Shown: positions 1 through 6,504 of the stretch, one piece after another
Numbering within the stretch: position 1 is the first letter of the stretch
Layout: the number at the start of each line of letters is the position of its first letter
Assembly: GCA_028823185.1 (NCBI GenBank)
Contig: JAPKBY010000001.1
Location: forward strand, 1-25,751
Direction: 5' to 3'
Length of the DNA: 25,751 bases
Source: Planctomycetota bacterium
GTDB taxonomy: Bacteria > Planctomycetota > UBA1135 > GCA-002686595
Position numbers and translations under genes: made by a program
The notes under the pieces: model-generated
The model's input: the letters and a program-made list of their open reading frames with translations, nothing else
Databases searched by the model: none
What the model was told of the DNA's origin: nothing

Positions 1-708
1 CATATCTGGCACCGAAACTTCGTCTCGCCCGGGACGTACGCGTATACGAACCCCCTGAATGGCGCGACCGGCGAGGTCGTCGTGGTCGGTGATGTCCAGG
101 AGGTCGCAGGCTTCAAGTCCGGTGTTGGTCAGCACCGCTTCGTGGTCCCGACCTCTGCTGGTCTCACCTATGAGCTCTTGTTCTCGGACTATCAGGGGAA
201 CATCTCGGCATCGGACGCCTACGGCGCGGGGGGGACCGGCTTCCCGACCTTCTGCTATGGCGACGGCAACGGGACGCCTTGTCCCTGCGGCAACACGGGC
301 AGCGCGGGCCGCGGCTGCGCGAACCATGGACCCTTTATGGACGGCGCGCTCATGCAGGGCGTCGGATCGCAGTCGGTCAGCGCAGACTCCTTCATGCTGG
401 CATCCCTGAACCTCGTCCCGAGCCAGCCTGGCCTCTATTTCCAGGGCAATAACGCGGTGGGGGGCGGACTCGGCACCGTCTTTGGCGATGGGTTGCGCTG
501 CGTCGGCGGCGGGGTCGTGCGCCTCGAGGTGGTCTTCGCTGATCCTGGCGGAGTCTCCTTTACGACGGTCGGGATCGCCTCCAAGGGCGGCGTACAGGCC
601 GGCGATATAAAGCGCTATCAGCTCTGGTATCGCAGCCCTGGCCCGACCAGCGCTTGTGGCAACACCTTCAACCTCACCAATGGTGTCGAGGTCTGGTGGG
701 CCCCCTGA
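1..708 (+). CDS. Secreted planctomycete surface-type protein, C-terminal part (5' truncated)
   Basis: The frame is open from base 1 to a TGA at 706-708, so only the last 235 residues are present and the start lies outside the window. The visible part holds a Cys-rich linker (FCYGDGNGTPCPCGN followed by GRGCANH), then SVSADSFML, YFQGNNAVGGG and VFGDGLRCVGGG, and it ends with WYRSPGP and NLTNGVEVWWAP. From memory, this order (Cys-rich CxGDG..CPCGN linker, YFQG, FGDGLRC, WYR, NLTNG, final WxP) is a recurring C-terminal module of large exported proteins in Poly30/Saltatorellus-like Planctomycetota. The molecular role is unknown. Paired cysteines fit an extracytoplasmic, disulfide-bonded domain. 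The next gene follows within about 35 bases, but they need not be functionally related. The call is confident as coding, weak as function. Confidence 0.85.
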   Translation, partial: HIWHRNFVSPGTYAYTNPLNGATGEVVVVGDVQEVAGFKSGVGQHRFVVPTSAGLTYELLFSDYQGNISASDAYGAGGTGFPTFCYGDGNGTPCPCGNTGSAGRGCANHGPFMDGALMQGVGSQSVSADSFMLASLNLVPSQPGLYFQGNNAVGGGLGTVFGDGLRCVGGGVVRLEVVFADPGGVSFTTVGIASKGGVQAGDIKRYQLWYRSPGPTSACGNTFNLTNGVEVWWAP

Positions 709-742
709 GGTTTCGCGCGGAGTGAGGGGCTATGCTCCTAGC

Positions 743-2395
743 GTGATCGCGCTCTTCATTCTCTCGACGCTCGCTCTTGGAGACGGCCTCTTCGTTGAGG
801 TGACTTCTGAGGCGCTGCTCTCGCACCCGACGACCTGTGGGGCGGTAGAGAAGGATTGGATCTTGGAAGTGAACGGCGGTGGTCTCGTCGTCGAAGACTT
901 CAACGGCGATGGACACCTAGACCTCGTCGTCGTAGATGGTTCAACGCTAGCGCGCGTACAAGCTGGTGAGCCAGGTGAAGCGCCGCGCCTCTATCTAGGA
1001 GATGGGCAGTGCGGATTTACGCTCGCAGGCGAGGCCTGGGAGATGAGCGGCGGGCGCTGGGGGATGGGCGGCACGAGCGGCGACTTGAACGCTGACGGTT
1101 TCGCGGACCTCGTCGTCACGCAGTGGGGGCCTGATCGAGTCTTCTTGAACGAGGGCGGCGCGGGCTTCAAAGAGGTGACCGAGGAGGCCGGCTTGGTCGG
1201 TGAGCGTTGGGGGACTTCTTGTGCGGTCCTAGACGCAGACGCTGATGGGATCCTAGATCTCGTCGTGACGAATTATCTGGCCTTCGACCCAGAGCTCGTG
1301 AATCCACGCGGATCTGGATGTTCTTGGAAGGGGCACGATGTGATGTGCGGCCCAGAGGGGCTCGTCCCGGTTCATGACCAGCTCTATCGCGGCTTGGGTG
1401 ATGGACGCTTTGAAGACATAACGAATGCAGCCGCCTTCGCTCCGGAGGAGGCGGGCTATGGCTTGGGTGTCATGACCCTCGACTTTGATGGGGATGGATG
1501 GACAGACATCTACACGGCGAATGATTCGACCCCGAATCACTTGTGGCGCAACAAGGGTGACGGGAGCTTTGAAGAGATCGCCTGGCGCTATGGCGTCGGT
1601 CATGACGCGAACGGCAAAGAGCAGGCTGGGATGGGGATCGCCTGCGGTGACGCGAACTCCGACGGGGTCCCTGACCTCTTCGTCACGAACTTCTCCGGAG
1701 AGAACAACTCCTTCTACCAGTCGAGAGGTGAGCGCTTCCGTGAGCGCGCGCACGCGGTCGGCCTCGGCGGCGCGAGCCTGAGACGTCTGGGCTGGGGTAC
1801 GGGATATGGTGACTTTGACCTCGACGGTCGCTTGGACTTGTTCGTCCTGAATGGTCACGTCTATCCGCAAGCTGATCAGCCAGGGACTGACACGAGCTAT
1901 TCACAGACGGATCAGATCTTCTTTCAATCAACGGCCGGGCGCTTTGTTGAGAGCGAGCTCCCGGGGCTCCCGCGCACGAGCCGAGCTGGCGTCACGGCAG
2001 ACCTAGACGGCGACGGAGACCTGGACCTCATCGCCTTAGAGCTGGGTGGTCCTGCGCGGGTCTGGGAGAACACCTTGCTCGATGGGACGAAGGATGAGGT
2101 CAGCAGCGCGCCTTGGCTGGGCGTCCGCCTCAAAGGCCGTGGCGCGTGTGGTGCGCGAATAGAGCTCAGCTATGAGGTCGATGGAGCGCAGGCGCTCCGC
2201 TATGCACATGTGCGAACCGCTGCCGGATTTCAAGCGAGCGCTCCGCTCGTCGCACACCTCGTGGCGAAGGGATATGACCGGAGCTCGAAGGCCACTCTGC
2301 GGGTCGTATGGCTCGGAGGTGATGTGAGTGAGCTCGAGCTCAGCGCCCTTGATCAGTGGATCGAGGTCGAGCACACGGCTGAGGAGGCGCGATGA
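743..2395 (+). CDS. Exported FG-GAP/VCBS repeat protein with C-terminal ASPIC/UnbV domain
   Basis: Calcium-loop FG-GAP motifs recur through the protein: DFNGDGHLDLVVV, DLNADGFADLVVT, DADADGILDLVVT, DFDGDGWTDIYT, DANSDGVPDLFVT, DFDLDGRLDLFVL and DLDGDGDLDLIAL. Seven blades fit an integrin-like beta-propeller. The last ~100 residues (GARIELSYEVDG ... VRTAAGFQAS ... VVWLGGDVSEL) match the ASPIC/UnbV domain of CRTAC1-like proteins. I chose the GTG at 743 because it begins directly with a hydrophobic signal sequence (VIALFILSTLALG), resembling the next gene's. GTG at 722 is an in-frame alternative that adds an arginine-containing n-region, and an ATG at 656 would overlap the upstream gene. The product is probably exported and may bind Ca2+. 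It overlaps the TPR gene by ATGA, so the two are likely co-translated. Ligand unknown. Confidence 0.88.
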   Translation: MIALFILSTLALGDGLFVEVTSEALLSHPTTCGAVEKDWILEVNGGGLVVEDFNGDGHLDLVVVDGSTLARVQAGEPGEAPRLYLGDGQCGFTLAGEAWEMSGGRWGMGGTSGDLNADGFADLVVTQWGPDRVFLNEGGAGFKEVTEEAGLVGERWGTSCAVLDADADGILDLVVTNYLAFDPELVNPRGSGCSWKGHDVMCGPEGLVPVHDQLYRGLGDGRFEDITNAAAFAPEEAGYGLGVMTLDFDGDGWTDIYTANDSTPNHLWRNKGDGSFEEIAWRYGVGHDANGKEQAGMGIACGDANSDGVPDLFVTNFSGENNSFYQSRGERFRERAHAVGLGGASLRRLGWGTGYGDFDLDGRLDLFVLNGHVYPQADQPGTDTSYSQTDQIFFQSTAGRFVESELPGLPRTSRAGVTADLDGDGDLDLIALELGGPARVWENTLLDGTKDEVSSAPWLGVRLKGRGACGARIELSYEVDGAQALRYAHVRTAAGFQASAPLVAHLVAKGYDRSSKATLRVVWLGGDVSELELSALDQWIEVEHTAEEAR

Positions 2396-3525
2396 CAGCC
2401 CTCCTCGCCTTGCTCCTTTCGCTCAGCCTGCAAGACGGCACGAGCAAATCACAAGAGCGAGCGCCTGTTCTGGATCGCTCTCCCCTTGAGTGGGTGCGTG
2501 CGGAAGAGGGAGCCTGGAGTGGCTGGGATCCCGTGCGTAGCGGTCCGCCGACCGAGGCAGCGCGCGCTCCTCTACGGAGAGCCCTTGAGGCTGTAGAGCG
2601 ACGTGACTTGACGGCTGCCTTGGATGCTTGGTTCGCTCTGCTCGAAGTAGAGCCGGACTATCCGCCCGCTCTCTATCAAGCGGGCGTCGTCTACTTTCGT
2701 TTGCGGCGCTATTCAGACGCCGCGCTGGCCTTTGAGCGCTTCCTCTCCGTCGCGCCGCAGCGCCTCCCGGACACGCGCGCTCTCGGCCACTGTCACTACT
2801 CCTTAGGTCGCTATGAGGAGGCAGCGGCGCACTATGAGAGAGTGCTCGTTTTGGGCGAGACGCCTGGGCTCCTCTTTGGATTGGGGCTCGCTCGCTTACG
2901 GCTGGGGGAAGAGGAGTCGGCTCAAGAGCACTTAGAGCGCGTCATCGAGCTGAACCCTGCTCATCAAGAGGCTCACACGTGGTTGGCGCAGCTCCACTTC
3001 GACGCTGGGCGCGCGGAGGAGGCGCGAGTCTCCGCTGATCGCGCGAAGGGCATCGATCCATTCACACCGCGGCCGTGGTTTCTCTTGGCGCGAGTGCTGC
3101 TTGAGCTTGGCGAGGATGATGAAGCCGATGAGGCCCACTCGCGCTTCAAGAGCTTGGAGCGCACGGCTCAAGAGGTGCGCACCTTGAAGGGCAGATTGCT
3201 GTACAAGCCGTATCAGCCTTCACTTCACGCTCGGCTCGTTGAGCTTCATGTCGCAGTCAGAAATGTGAAAGGGGCTCGCGCTGCGCTCTCTCGATGGGAG
3301 GCCCTTGACCCTCTGGCCATAGGCTCAAAGCTCGCGGGTCTCGCTGCTTGGGAGCTTTTGAAGCTTCCAGATCAGGCTGAGGTGGCGGCTGCAGCTCTCG
3401 CGGAGGTGGCTGGCGATTCCGTCGATGCGTGGGCCGCGCTCGCGCGTTATTACCGGCTAACTCGAGACCGAGTTCGGCAGGTGAGCGCGGAGCAGCGCTG
3501 GCTTGAGCTCTCCCGAGCTAGATAA
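2392..3525 (+). CDS. Exported TPR-repeat protein coupled to the FG-GAP/ASPIC gene
   Basis: This 377-residue protein starts with a short hydrophobic stretch (MTALLALLLSLSLQDG), probably a signal peptide. Tetratricopeptide repeats follow from about residue 57 to 265, for example YPPALYQAGVVYFRLRRYSDA, ALGHCHYSLGRYEEAAAHYE, LLFGLGLARLRLGEEESAQ and AHTWLAQLHFDAGRAEEA, then more degenerate helical repeats to the C-terminus. Its ATG overlaps the stop of the FG-GAP gene (ATGA at 2392-2395), so a physical or functional partnership is likely. TPRs are protein-binding scaffolds, and in Planctomycetota and related bacteria CRTAC1-like and TPR proteins are often neighbours. No enzymatic motif is seen. 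A perfect inverted repeat 22 bases after the stop may end the transcript. Confidence 0.87.
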   Translation: MTALLALLLSLSLQDGTSKSQERAPVLDRSPLEWVRAEEGAWSGWDPVRSGPPTEAARAPLRRALEAVERRDLTAALDAWFALLEVEPDYPPALYQAGVVYFRLRRYSDAALAFERFLSVAPQRLPDTRALGHCHYSLGRYEEAAAHYERVLVLGETPGLLFGLGLARLRLGEEESAQEHLERVIELNPAHQEAHTWLAQLHFDAGRAEEARVSADRAKGIDPFTPRPWFLLARVLLELGEDDEADEAHSRFKSLERTAQEVRTLKGRLLYKPYQPSLHARLVELHVAVRNVKGARAALSRWEALDPLAIGSKLAGLAAWELLKLPDQAEVAAAALAEVAGDSVDAWAALARYYRLTRDRVRQVSAEQRWLELSRAR

Positions 3526-3547
3526 ACAGGCTCATAGAAAAGGGACA

Positions 3548-3576
3548 AGCCGCACCGGCAGGCAACCGGTGCGGCT
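3548..3576 (+). terminator. Perfect 11-bp hairpin after the TPR gene
   Basis: AGCCGCACCGG (3548-3558) pairs with CCGGTGCGGCT (3566-3576) around the 7-base loop CAGGCAA. It lies 22 bases after the TPR stop codon and between convergent genes, so it is a probable terminator. No T-run follows on the plus strand. On the minus strand the hairpin is followed by a pyrimidine-rich stretch (TTGTCCCTTTTC), so it may work for either direction. Confidence 0.6.
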
Positions 3577-3603
3577 CTAAGGAAGCGCTAACAAAGCCAG
3601 GGT

Positions 3604-3620
3604 GGAGAGCGCGGCTCTCC
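3604..3620. repeat. Perfect 7-bp inverted repeat, middle of three hairpins
   Basis: GGAGAGC (3604-3610) and GCTCTCC (3614-3620) flank a 3-base GCG loop. It sits between the other two hairpins of this convergent spacer. It is too short to assign a role alone and may add to termination. Confidence 0.45.
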
Positions 3621-3628
3621 GGTTTACA

Positions 3629-3654
3629 TGTCGCGGGCCGTGACTCCCGCGACA
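3629..3654 (-). terminator. 9-bp hairpin directly after the zinc-ribbon gene
   Basis: TGTCGCGGG (3629-3637) pairs with CCCGCGACA (3646-3654) around an 8-base loop. Read on the minus strand it begins 9 bases after the zinc-ribbon stop codon (TAA at 3664-3666), the position expected for its terminator. The trailing bases are TGTAAACC, so there is no proper T-tract. Confidence 0.5.
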
Positions 3655-3663
3655 GTGTTCAAT

Positions 3664-3882
3664 TTAGGCGGACTCTTTCCCGGGGTTCTTGCGGGGGCGG
3701 CCGCCGCGTGTCTTGCGGGTCTCGAGGTGCTCGCGGAAGTTGTCCCAGTCGACAGGGCTGTAGAGCTTCACGCGCTCGCCGCAGCTCACGCACCATGAGG
3801 TGTCGAGGCCCATCAGGTAGTTGACATAGCCGTCGCAGTTTTCGCAGAACTTTTTGTCGTTGTAGTAGTCGGGGCGTTCCAT
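3664..3882 (-). CDS. Small zinc-ribbon protein with basic AT-hook-like tail
   Basis: The predicted 72-residue protein begins MERPDYYNDKKFCENC. Two CxxC pairs (C13/C16 and C31/C34, in KFCENCDG and SWCVSCGE) are spaced like a zinc ribbon. The C-terminus is strongly basic, with RGGRPRKNPGK at about residues 59-69, resembling the GRP core of an AT-hook that binds the DNA minor groove. The upstream in-frame ATG at 3972 would add 30 unlike residues (MARSLLLSRCPRG...), so I prefer the internal ATG at 3882 where the cysteine domain begins. No strong Shine-Dalgarno is seen. A long, palindrome-bearing spacer lies upstream and three hairpins downstream, suggesting a monocistronic, regulated gene. A DNA- or RNA-binding role is inferred, not shown. 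Confidence 0.7.
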   Translation of the reverse strand: MERPDYYNDKKFCENCDGYVNYLMGLDTSWCVSCGERVKLYSPVDWDNFREHLETRKTRGGRPRKNPGKESA

Positions 3883-4067
3883 GGTGTGTCTCGTCGGTGT
3901 GTGGTGTTTGCGGTGGTCAGTAGAGGCTTGCCGTCCTCTAGGACACCTGGATAGAAGCAAGCTCCTTGCCAAGTGAACTCAATTGTTTGTTAGAAGTTGC
4001 AAATGGCCATTAGGGGTGTATGTAGATCGATTTTGAGCTGGAGTGTTTCGGGTGTGAAAGCCCGGGG

Positions 4068-4085
4068 TGTCGATTTTGATCGACA
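4068..4085. repeat. Palindrome TGTCGAT-N4-ATCGACA, copy 1
   Basis: TGTCGAT (4068-4074) and ATCGACA (4079-4085) form a perfect 7-bp dyad around TTTG. The 18-base size suits a dimeric regulator. It lies about 185 bases upstream of the zinc-ribbon start. The sequence TCGATTTTGA in its left part occurs again at 4027-4036. Confidence 0.6.
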
Positions 4086-4086
4086 T

Positions 4087-4113
4087 CTGTTGAGTGTCCC
4101 GAACGCTCAACAG
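4087..4113. repeat. Imperfect 11-bp hairpin beside palindrome copy 1
   Basis: CTGTTGAGTGT (4087-4097) pairs with ACGCTCAACAG (4103-4113), with one G-U wobble, around the 5-base loop CCCGA. It begins one base after the first palindrome. It may be the queG terminator on the minus strand, though the following bases (TGTCGATCAAAATCGACA region) are not T-rich. Confidence 0.45.
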
Positions 4114-4220
4114 GTGGTCGTGCTGGCGCCTCAGTGGCGAAAGCGAAGACAGGGCTCTCTTGGAACGGCCTCTGTTGCCTCGCAAGGGGTGATGTTCAGG
4201 AACTTAAACCTCGTCCCAAA

Positions 4221-4238
4221 TGTCGATCTCAATCGACA
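4221..4238. repeat. Palindrome TGTCGAT-N4-ATCGACA, copy 2
   Basis: TGTCGAT (4221-4227) and ATCGACA (4232-4238) flank CTCA. The arms are identical to copy 1, 153 bases away centre to centre. This copy covers the last codons and stop of queG, so it sits inside coding sequence. Identical arms with different spacers favour a binding site over a duplicated segment. Confidence 0.6.
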
Positions 4239-5350
4239 TCGTCGCAGCGAGCACGCGCTGCGCGCAGCTCGGCTGCGATGCGCTCATCATCCTCTCGCTC
4301 TGCGGCTCCCTCTAGCGCCTGCTTTGTTGCCTGATCCTCTCCAAAGCTTCGAGCCAGAGAGTGCCCTGCCGTTTCGCGCACCAAGCCATCAGGATCGAAG
4401 GAGAGCGCTCTCAGCAGTACGCCTAGGGCCTCATCGCCGCCGCGATTGCCGAGGACGATGGCGGCGTTGCGGGCGAGGCCTGCGCGCTTGGGGCGTTGGA
4501 GAGGGGAGCCTTGGTAGCGCTCTCCGAAAGGGATCGGGTCCTCTAGCCAACTAACTAGGGGTCTGTCCTTCAGAGCATCGTGGAGCCCGAAGCGCTCAGA
4601 GAGGTCAGGCGCGTCGCGTCCCCAGGGGCAAACTTCAGAGCAGATGTCGCAGCCGAAGACCCAATCACCGATGGACTCGTGCAGCTCCGTTGGGATGGGA
4701 CCGCGGTTCTCAATGGTTTGATAAGAGATACAGCGCGCAGAGTCGAGGACACCTGGTGAGATGAGCGCATCTGTGGGGCAGGCGTCTAGGCAGGCTGTGC
4801 AGGTCCCGCATGATCCTGGTGCGGGAGCGGTCGTGGGCTCGAGCTCTTCACCTATGAGCAGTTCACCCAAGAAGAACCACGGGCCGAAGTCTGGATGCAG
4901 GAGGTTGGCAGCTTTGGACTCGAAGCCTAGGCCAGCGACGGCAGCGTGTGAGCGCTCTAGCAGCGGGCCAGCATCGACGATCTGTCTAGAGGGTCCTGCG
5001 AAGCCTGCGGTATCGAGCCGTCGAGCGAGCTTCTTGAGCATGCGCCCCATGACGTTGTGGTAGTCGCGCCCTGCAGCGTAGCGGGCGACCCGTCCGCCAC
5101 CTTCGAGCTCCATGGGGGCGCGTGAGTGGCCAAGTCCTAAAACGATGATGCTCCCAGCCTCAGGCAGCGTCAGACGAGGATCGAGGATGCGCTCCTTATT
5201 TCGCTCGAGCCAGCCCATGCCGGCGTGGTGTCCATTCTCCAGCCACGCCTCAAAGTGAGGTCCGGCGGGGGGTGGGGTTGGGGGAGCGACACCGACGAGA
5301 TCAAAGCCGACCTCTCTCGCGTGCTCTTCAAGCTCTTCTCTGCGATTCAC
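4229..5350 (-). CDS. queG: Epoxyqueuosine reductase QueG
   Basis: QueG is a cytoplasmic, cobalamin-dependent iron-sulfur enzyme that reduces epoxyqueuosine to queuosine in the tRNA wobble position. The 373-residue protein has the two 4Fe-4S sets: C181, C184, C187, C191 (CGTCTACLDACP) and C207, C234, C237, C241 (FGCDICSEVCPW). The family motif around the catalytic Asp is present as DAGPLLERSHAA (D126), and PDFGPWFFLGELL follows. The C-terminal third (ARNAAIVLGNRGG ... LVRETAGHSLARS) matches the HEAT-like repeat extension known in QueG. One oddity is GLGFESKAA where the family usually has a GK[NT]-like segment. The start is GTG at 5350, with AAGGGA just before it. No other queuosine gene is nearby. 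Confidence 0.93.
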   Translation of the reverse strand: MNRREELEEHAREVGFDLVGVAPPTPPPAGPHFEAWLENGHHAGMGWLERNKERILDPRLTLPEAGSIIVLGLGHSRAPMELEGGGRVARYAAGRDYHNVMGRMLKKLARRLDTAGFAGPSRQIVDAGPLLERSHAAVAGLGFESKAANLLHPDFGPWFFLGELLIGEELEPTTAPAPGSCGTCTACLDACPTDALISPGVLDSARCISYQTIENRGPIPTELHESIGDWVFGCDICSEVCPWGRDAPDLSERFGLHDALKDRPLVSWLEDPIPFGERYQGSPLQRPKRAGLARNAAIVLGNRGGDEALGVLLRALSFDPDGLVRETAGHSLARSFGEDQATKQALEGAAEREDDERIAAELRAARARCDDVD

Positions 5351-5607
5351 TCCCTTAAGATAGCTAGCACAGCGGCCCTAGGGGTCCTCGGCTCGCAATG
5401 AACTGTTGTAGAGGGATGCCGAGCGGGAACGAGCTACTTCTATTACAATGAGGGCTCCTGAGGACCTTCCTGCCGCATAGAGAGCGGTAAATCGGGGTTT
5501 TTCCAATGGATTTCCAGTAACTGCGCGTCAGAACGCTCATAAGAAAACAGACACGAGGCTCCGCCCCTACGAGCCGCTCCTTTCCTCAACGAGAATTTAC
5601 CCGCTTC
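5351..5607. promoter_or_regulatory. Divergent spacer between queG and the sigma-factor operon
   Basis: These 257 bases separate divergently transcribed genes, so both promoters must lie here or nearby. I see no gene. A weak dyad GGCTC/GAGCC lies near 5555-5575. I could not pick a convincing -35/-10 pair by eye. Confidence 0.4.
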
Positions 5608-6504
5608 ATGCAGGCCATTGACCCCTTCGCCTCCTCCCGTGCGCTCCTCGGAGTAGCCGGTGCACCCCTACTGCTCGAACGCATCGAGCAGCTGGCGGGT
5701 GAGCTTCAGCCAGGAGAAGAGGAGCGCATCAAGGGGATCATCAATGAATCCGAGCGGGCTCCCGAGTCTGTTCGAGACGCGATCTCGACCCGCTTGATGG
5801 AGTGCTTTAGGCATGAACAAACTCGAGGTGTGTTTGGCTTGCTCTACGAGCTCAACGGGCCCCACCTCTTGGTTCAGGTCGCTGGCAGGCTTCGGCGCTA
5901 TGGGAGCCACGTGGACCCGGGTGATGTGCTGCAAGAGGTCTTTTTCAACGTCTATCGTTATCCGCACCGCTTCGATGCGTCTAGAGAGGACGCCTTCAGG
6001 GTTTGGTCGGCGATGATCGTGCGCAATACGGTGCTCAAGCATCTGCGCTCTCTGAGTCGCAGCGGCCGCGCTGAGGTGCCGATTGAGGATCTACCGGAAC
6101 CGCCGGAGACGAACGAGGGCACTCCCCTCGGCGGTGTCATTGAGACCGAGAGCCGCGAAGAGTGTGCGCGCGTCTACCTGAACTATTTACAGCTCTACTT
6201 GGAGTTCTACACGATGCTCTCGGAGCGTGAGCGTTTTGCCTTGCACCTCGTCGAAGTCGAAGAGTGGAGCTATCGGCAGACGGCCGCGGAGCTGGGCATC
6301 AAGCTCGAGAACTTGAAGATGGTGATCTTCCGGGCACGCCGGAAGATTCATCGCTCGATGAGGCGCGTCTTTGACGGCCTCGCCCCTGATTGTCGACCAG
6401 CTCGAGATCCTTCTTCTGAGGAGCTCCTTGCTGATGATCAGAGAGGTGTCGCAACCTCTCCCACTGCTCTGACCGACTCGGTCGAGGATGGATTAATAGA
6501 ATGA
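5608..6504 (+). CDS. ECF-type RNA polymerase sigma factor with extended N-terminus
   Basis: This 298-residue protein has sigma region 2 at about residues 74-150 (VDPGDVLQEVFFNVY ... FRVWSAMIVRNTVLKHLRS) and region 4 at about 201-255 (LSERERFALHLVEVEEWSYR, QTAAELGIKLENLKM and FRARRKIHRSM, the latter two a helix-turn-helix). ECF factors are usually about 180-200 residues. Here there are about 70 extra N-terminal and about 45 extra acidic C-terminal residues. The product directs RNA polymerase to specific promoters. Its TGA overlaps the ATG of the next gene (ATGA at 6501-6504), which encodes an anti-sigma-like zinc protein, so the two are a likely regulatory pair. The sequence looks intact. Confidence 0.9.
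   Translation: MQAIDPFASSRALLGVAGAPLLLERIEQLAGELQPGEEERIKGIINESERAPESVRDAISTRLMECFRHEQTRGVFGLLYELNGPHLLVQVAGRLRRYGSHVDPGDVLQEVFFNVYRYPHRFDASREDAFRVWSAMIVRNTVLKHLRSLSRSGRAEVPIEDLPEPPETNEGTPLGGVIETESREECARVYLNYLQLYLEFYTMLSERERFALHLVEVEEWSYRQTAAELGIKLENLKMVIFRARRKIHRSMRRVFDGLAPDCRPARDPSSEELLADDQRGVATSPTALTDSVEDGLIE

Larger units (their letters stand above)
3883..4228. other. 346-base spacer between queG and the zinc-ribbon gene
   Basis: I find no convincing gene here. The spacer holds one full palindrome (4068-4085), most of a second (4221-4238), an imperfect hairpin (4087-4113) and a repeat of TCGATTTTGA at 4027-4036 and 4070-4079. Both flanking genes are on the minus strand, so this is the likely promoter and operator region of the zinc-ribbon gene. 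It is noticeably more AT-rich near 3973-4085 than the coding DNA around it. An open plus-strand frame crosses it but has the character of queG antisense. Confidence 0.5.

Noticed and set aside
1253..1870. 205-codon minus-strand frame inside the FG-GAP gene
   Set aside because: Lies fully antisense to a well-supported repeat protein. Its open frame follows from the repeated GAC/GGC codons.
4068..4238. CRISPR-like or att-site reading of the palindrome pair
   Set aside because: Only two 18-base copies, no spacer series, no cas, integrase or phage gene in the window.
4134..4334. Small serine/arginine-rich plus frame near 4134
   Set aside because: Composition typical of a shadow frame over the queG end.
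3997..4554. 185-codon plus-strand frame across the queG 3' end
   Set aside because: Antisense to queG for most of its length, low-complexity Arg/Ala/Leu composition, no domain and no ribosome site.
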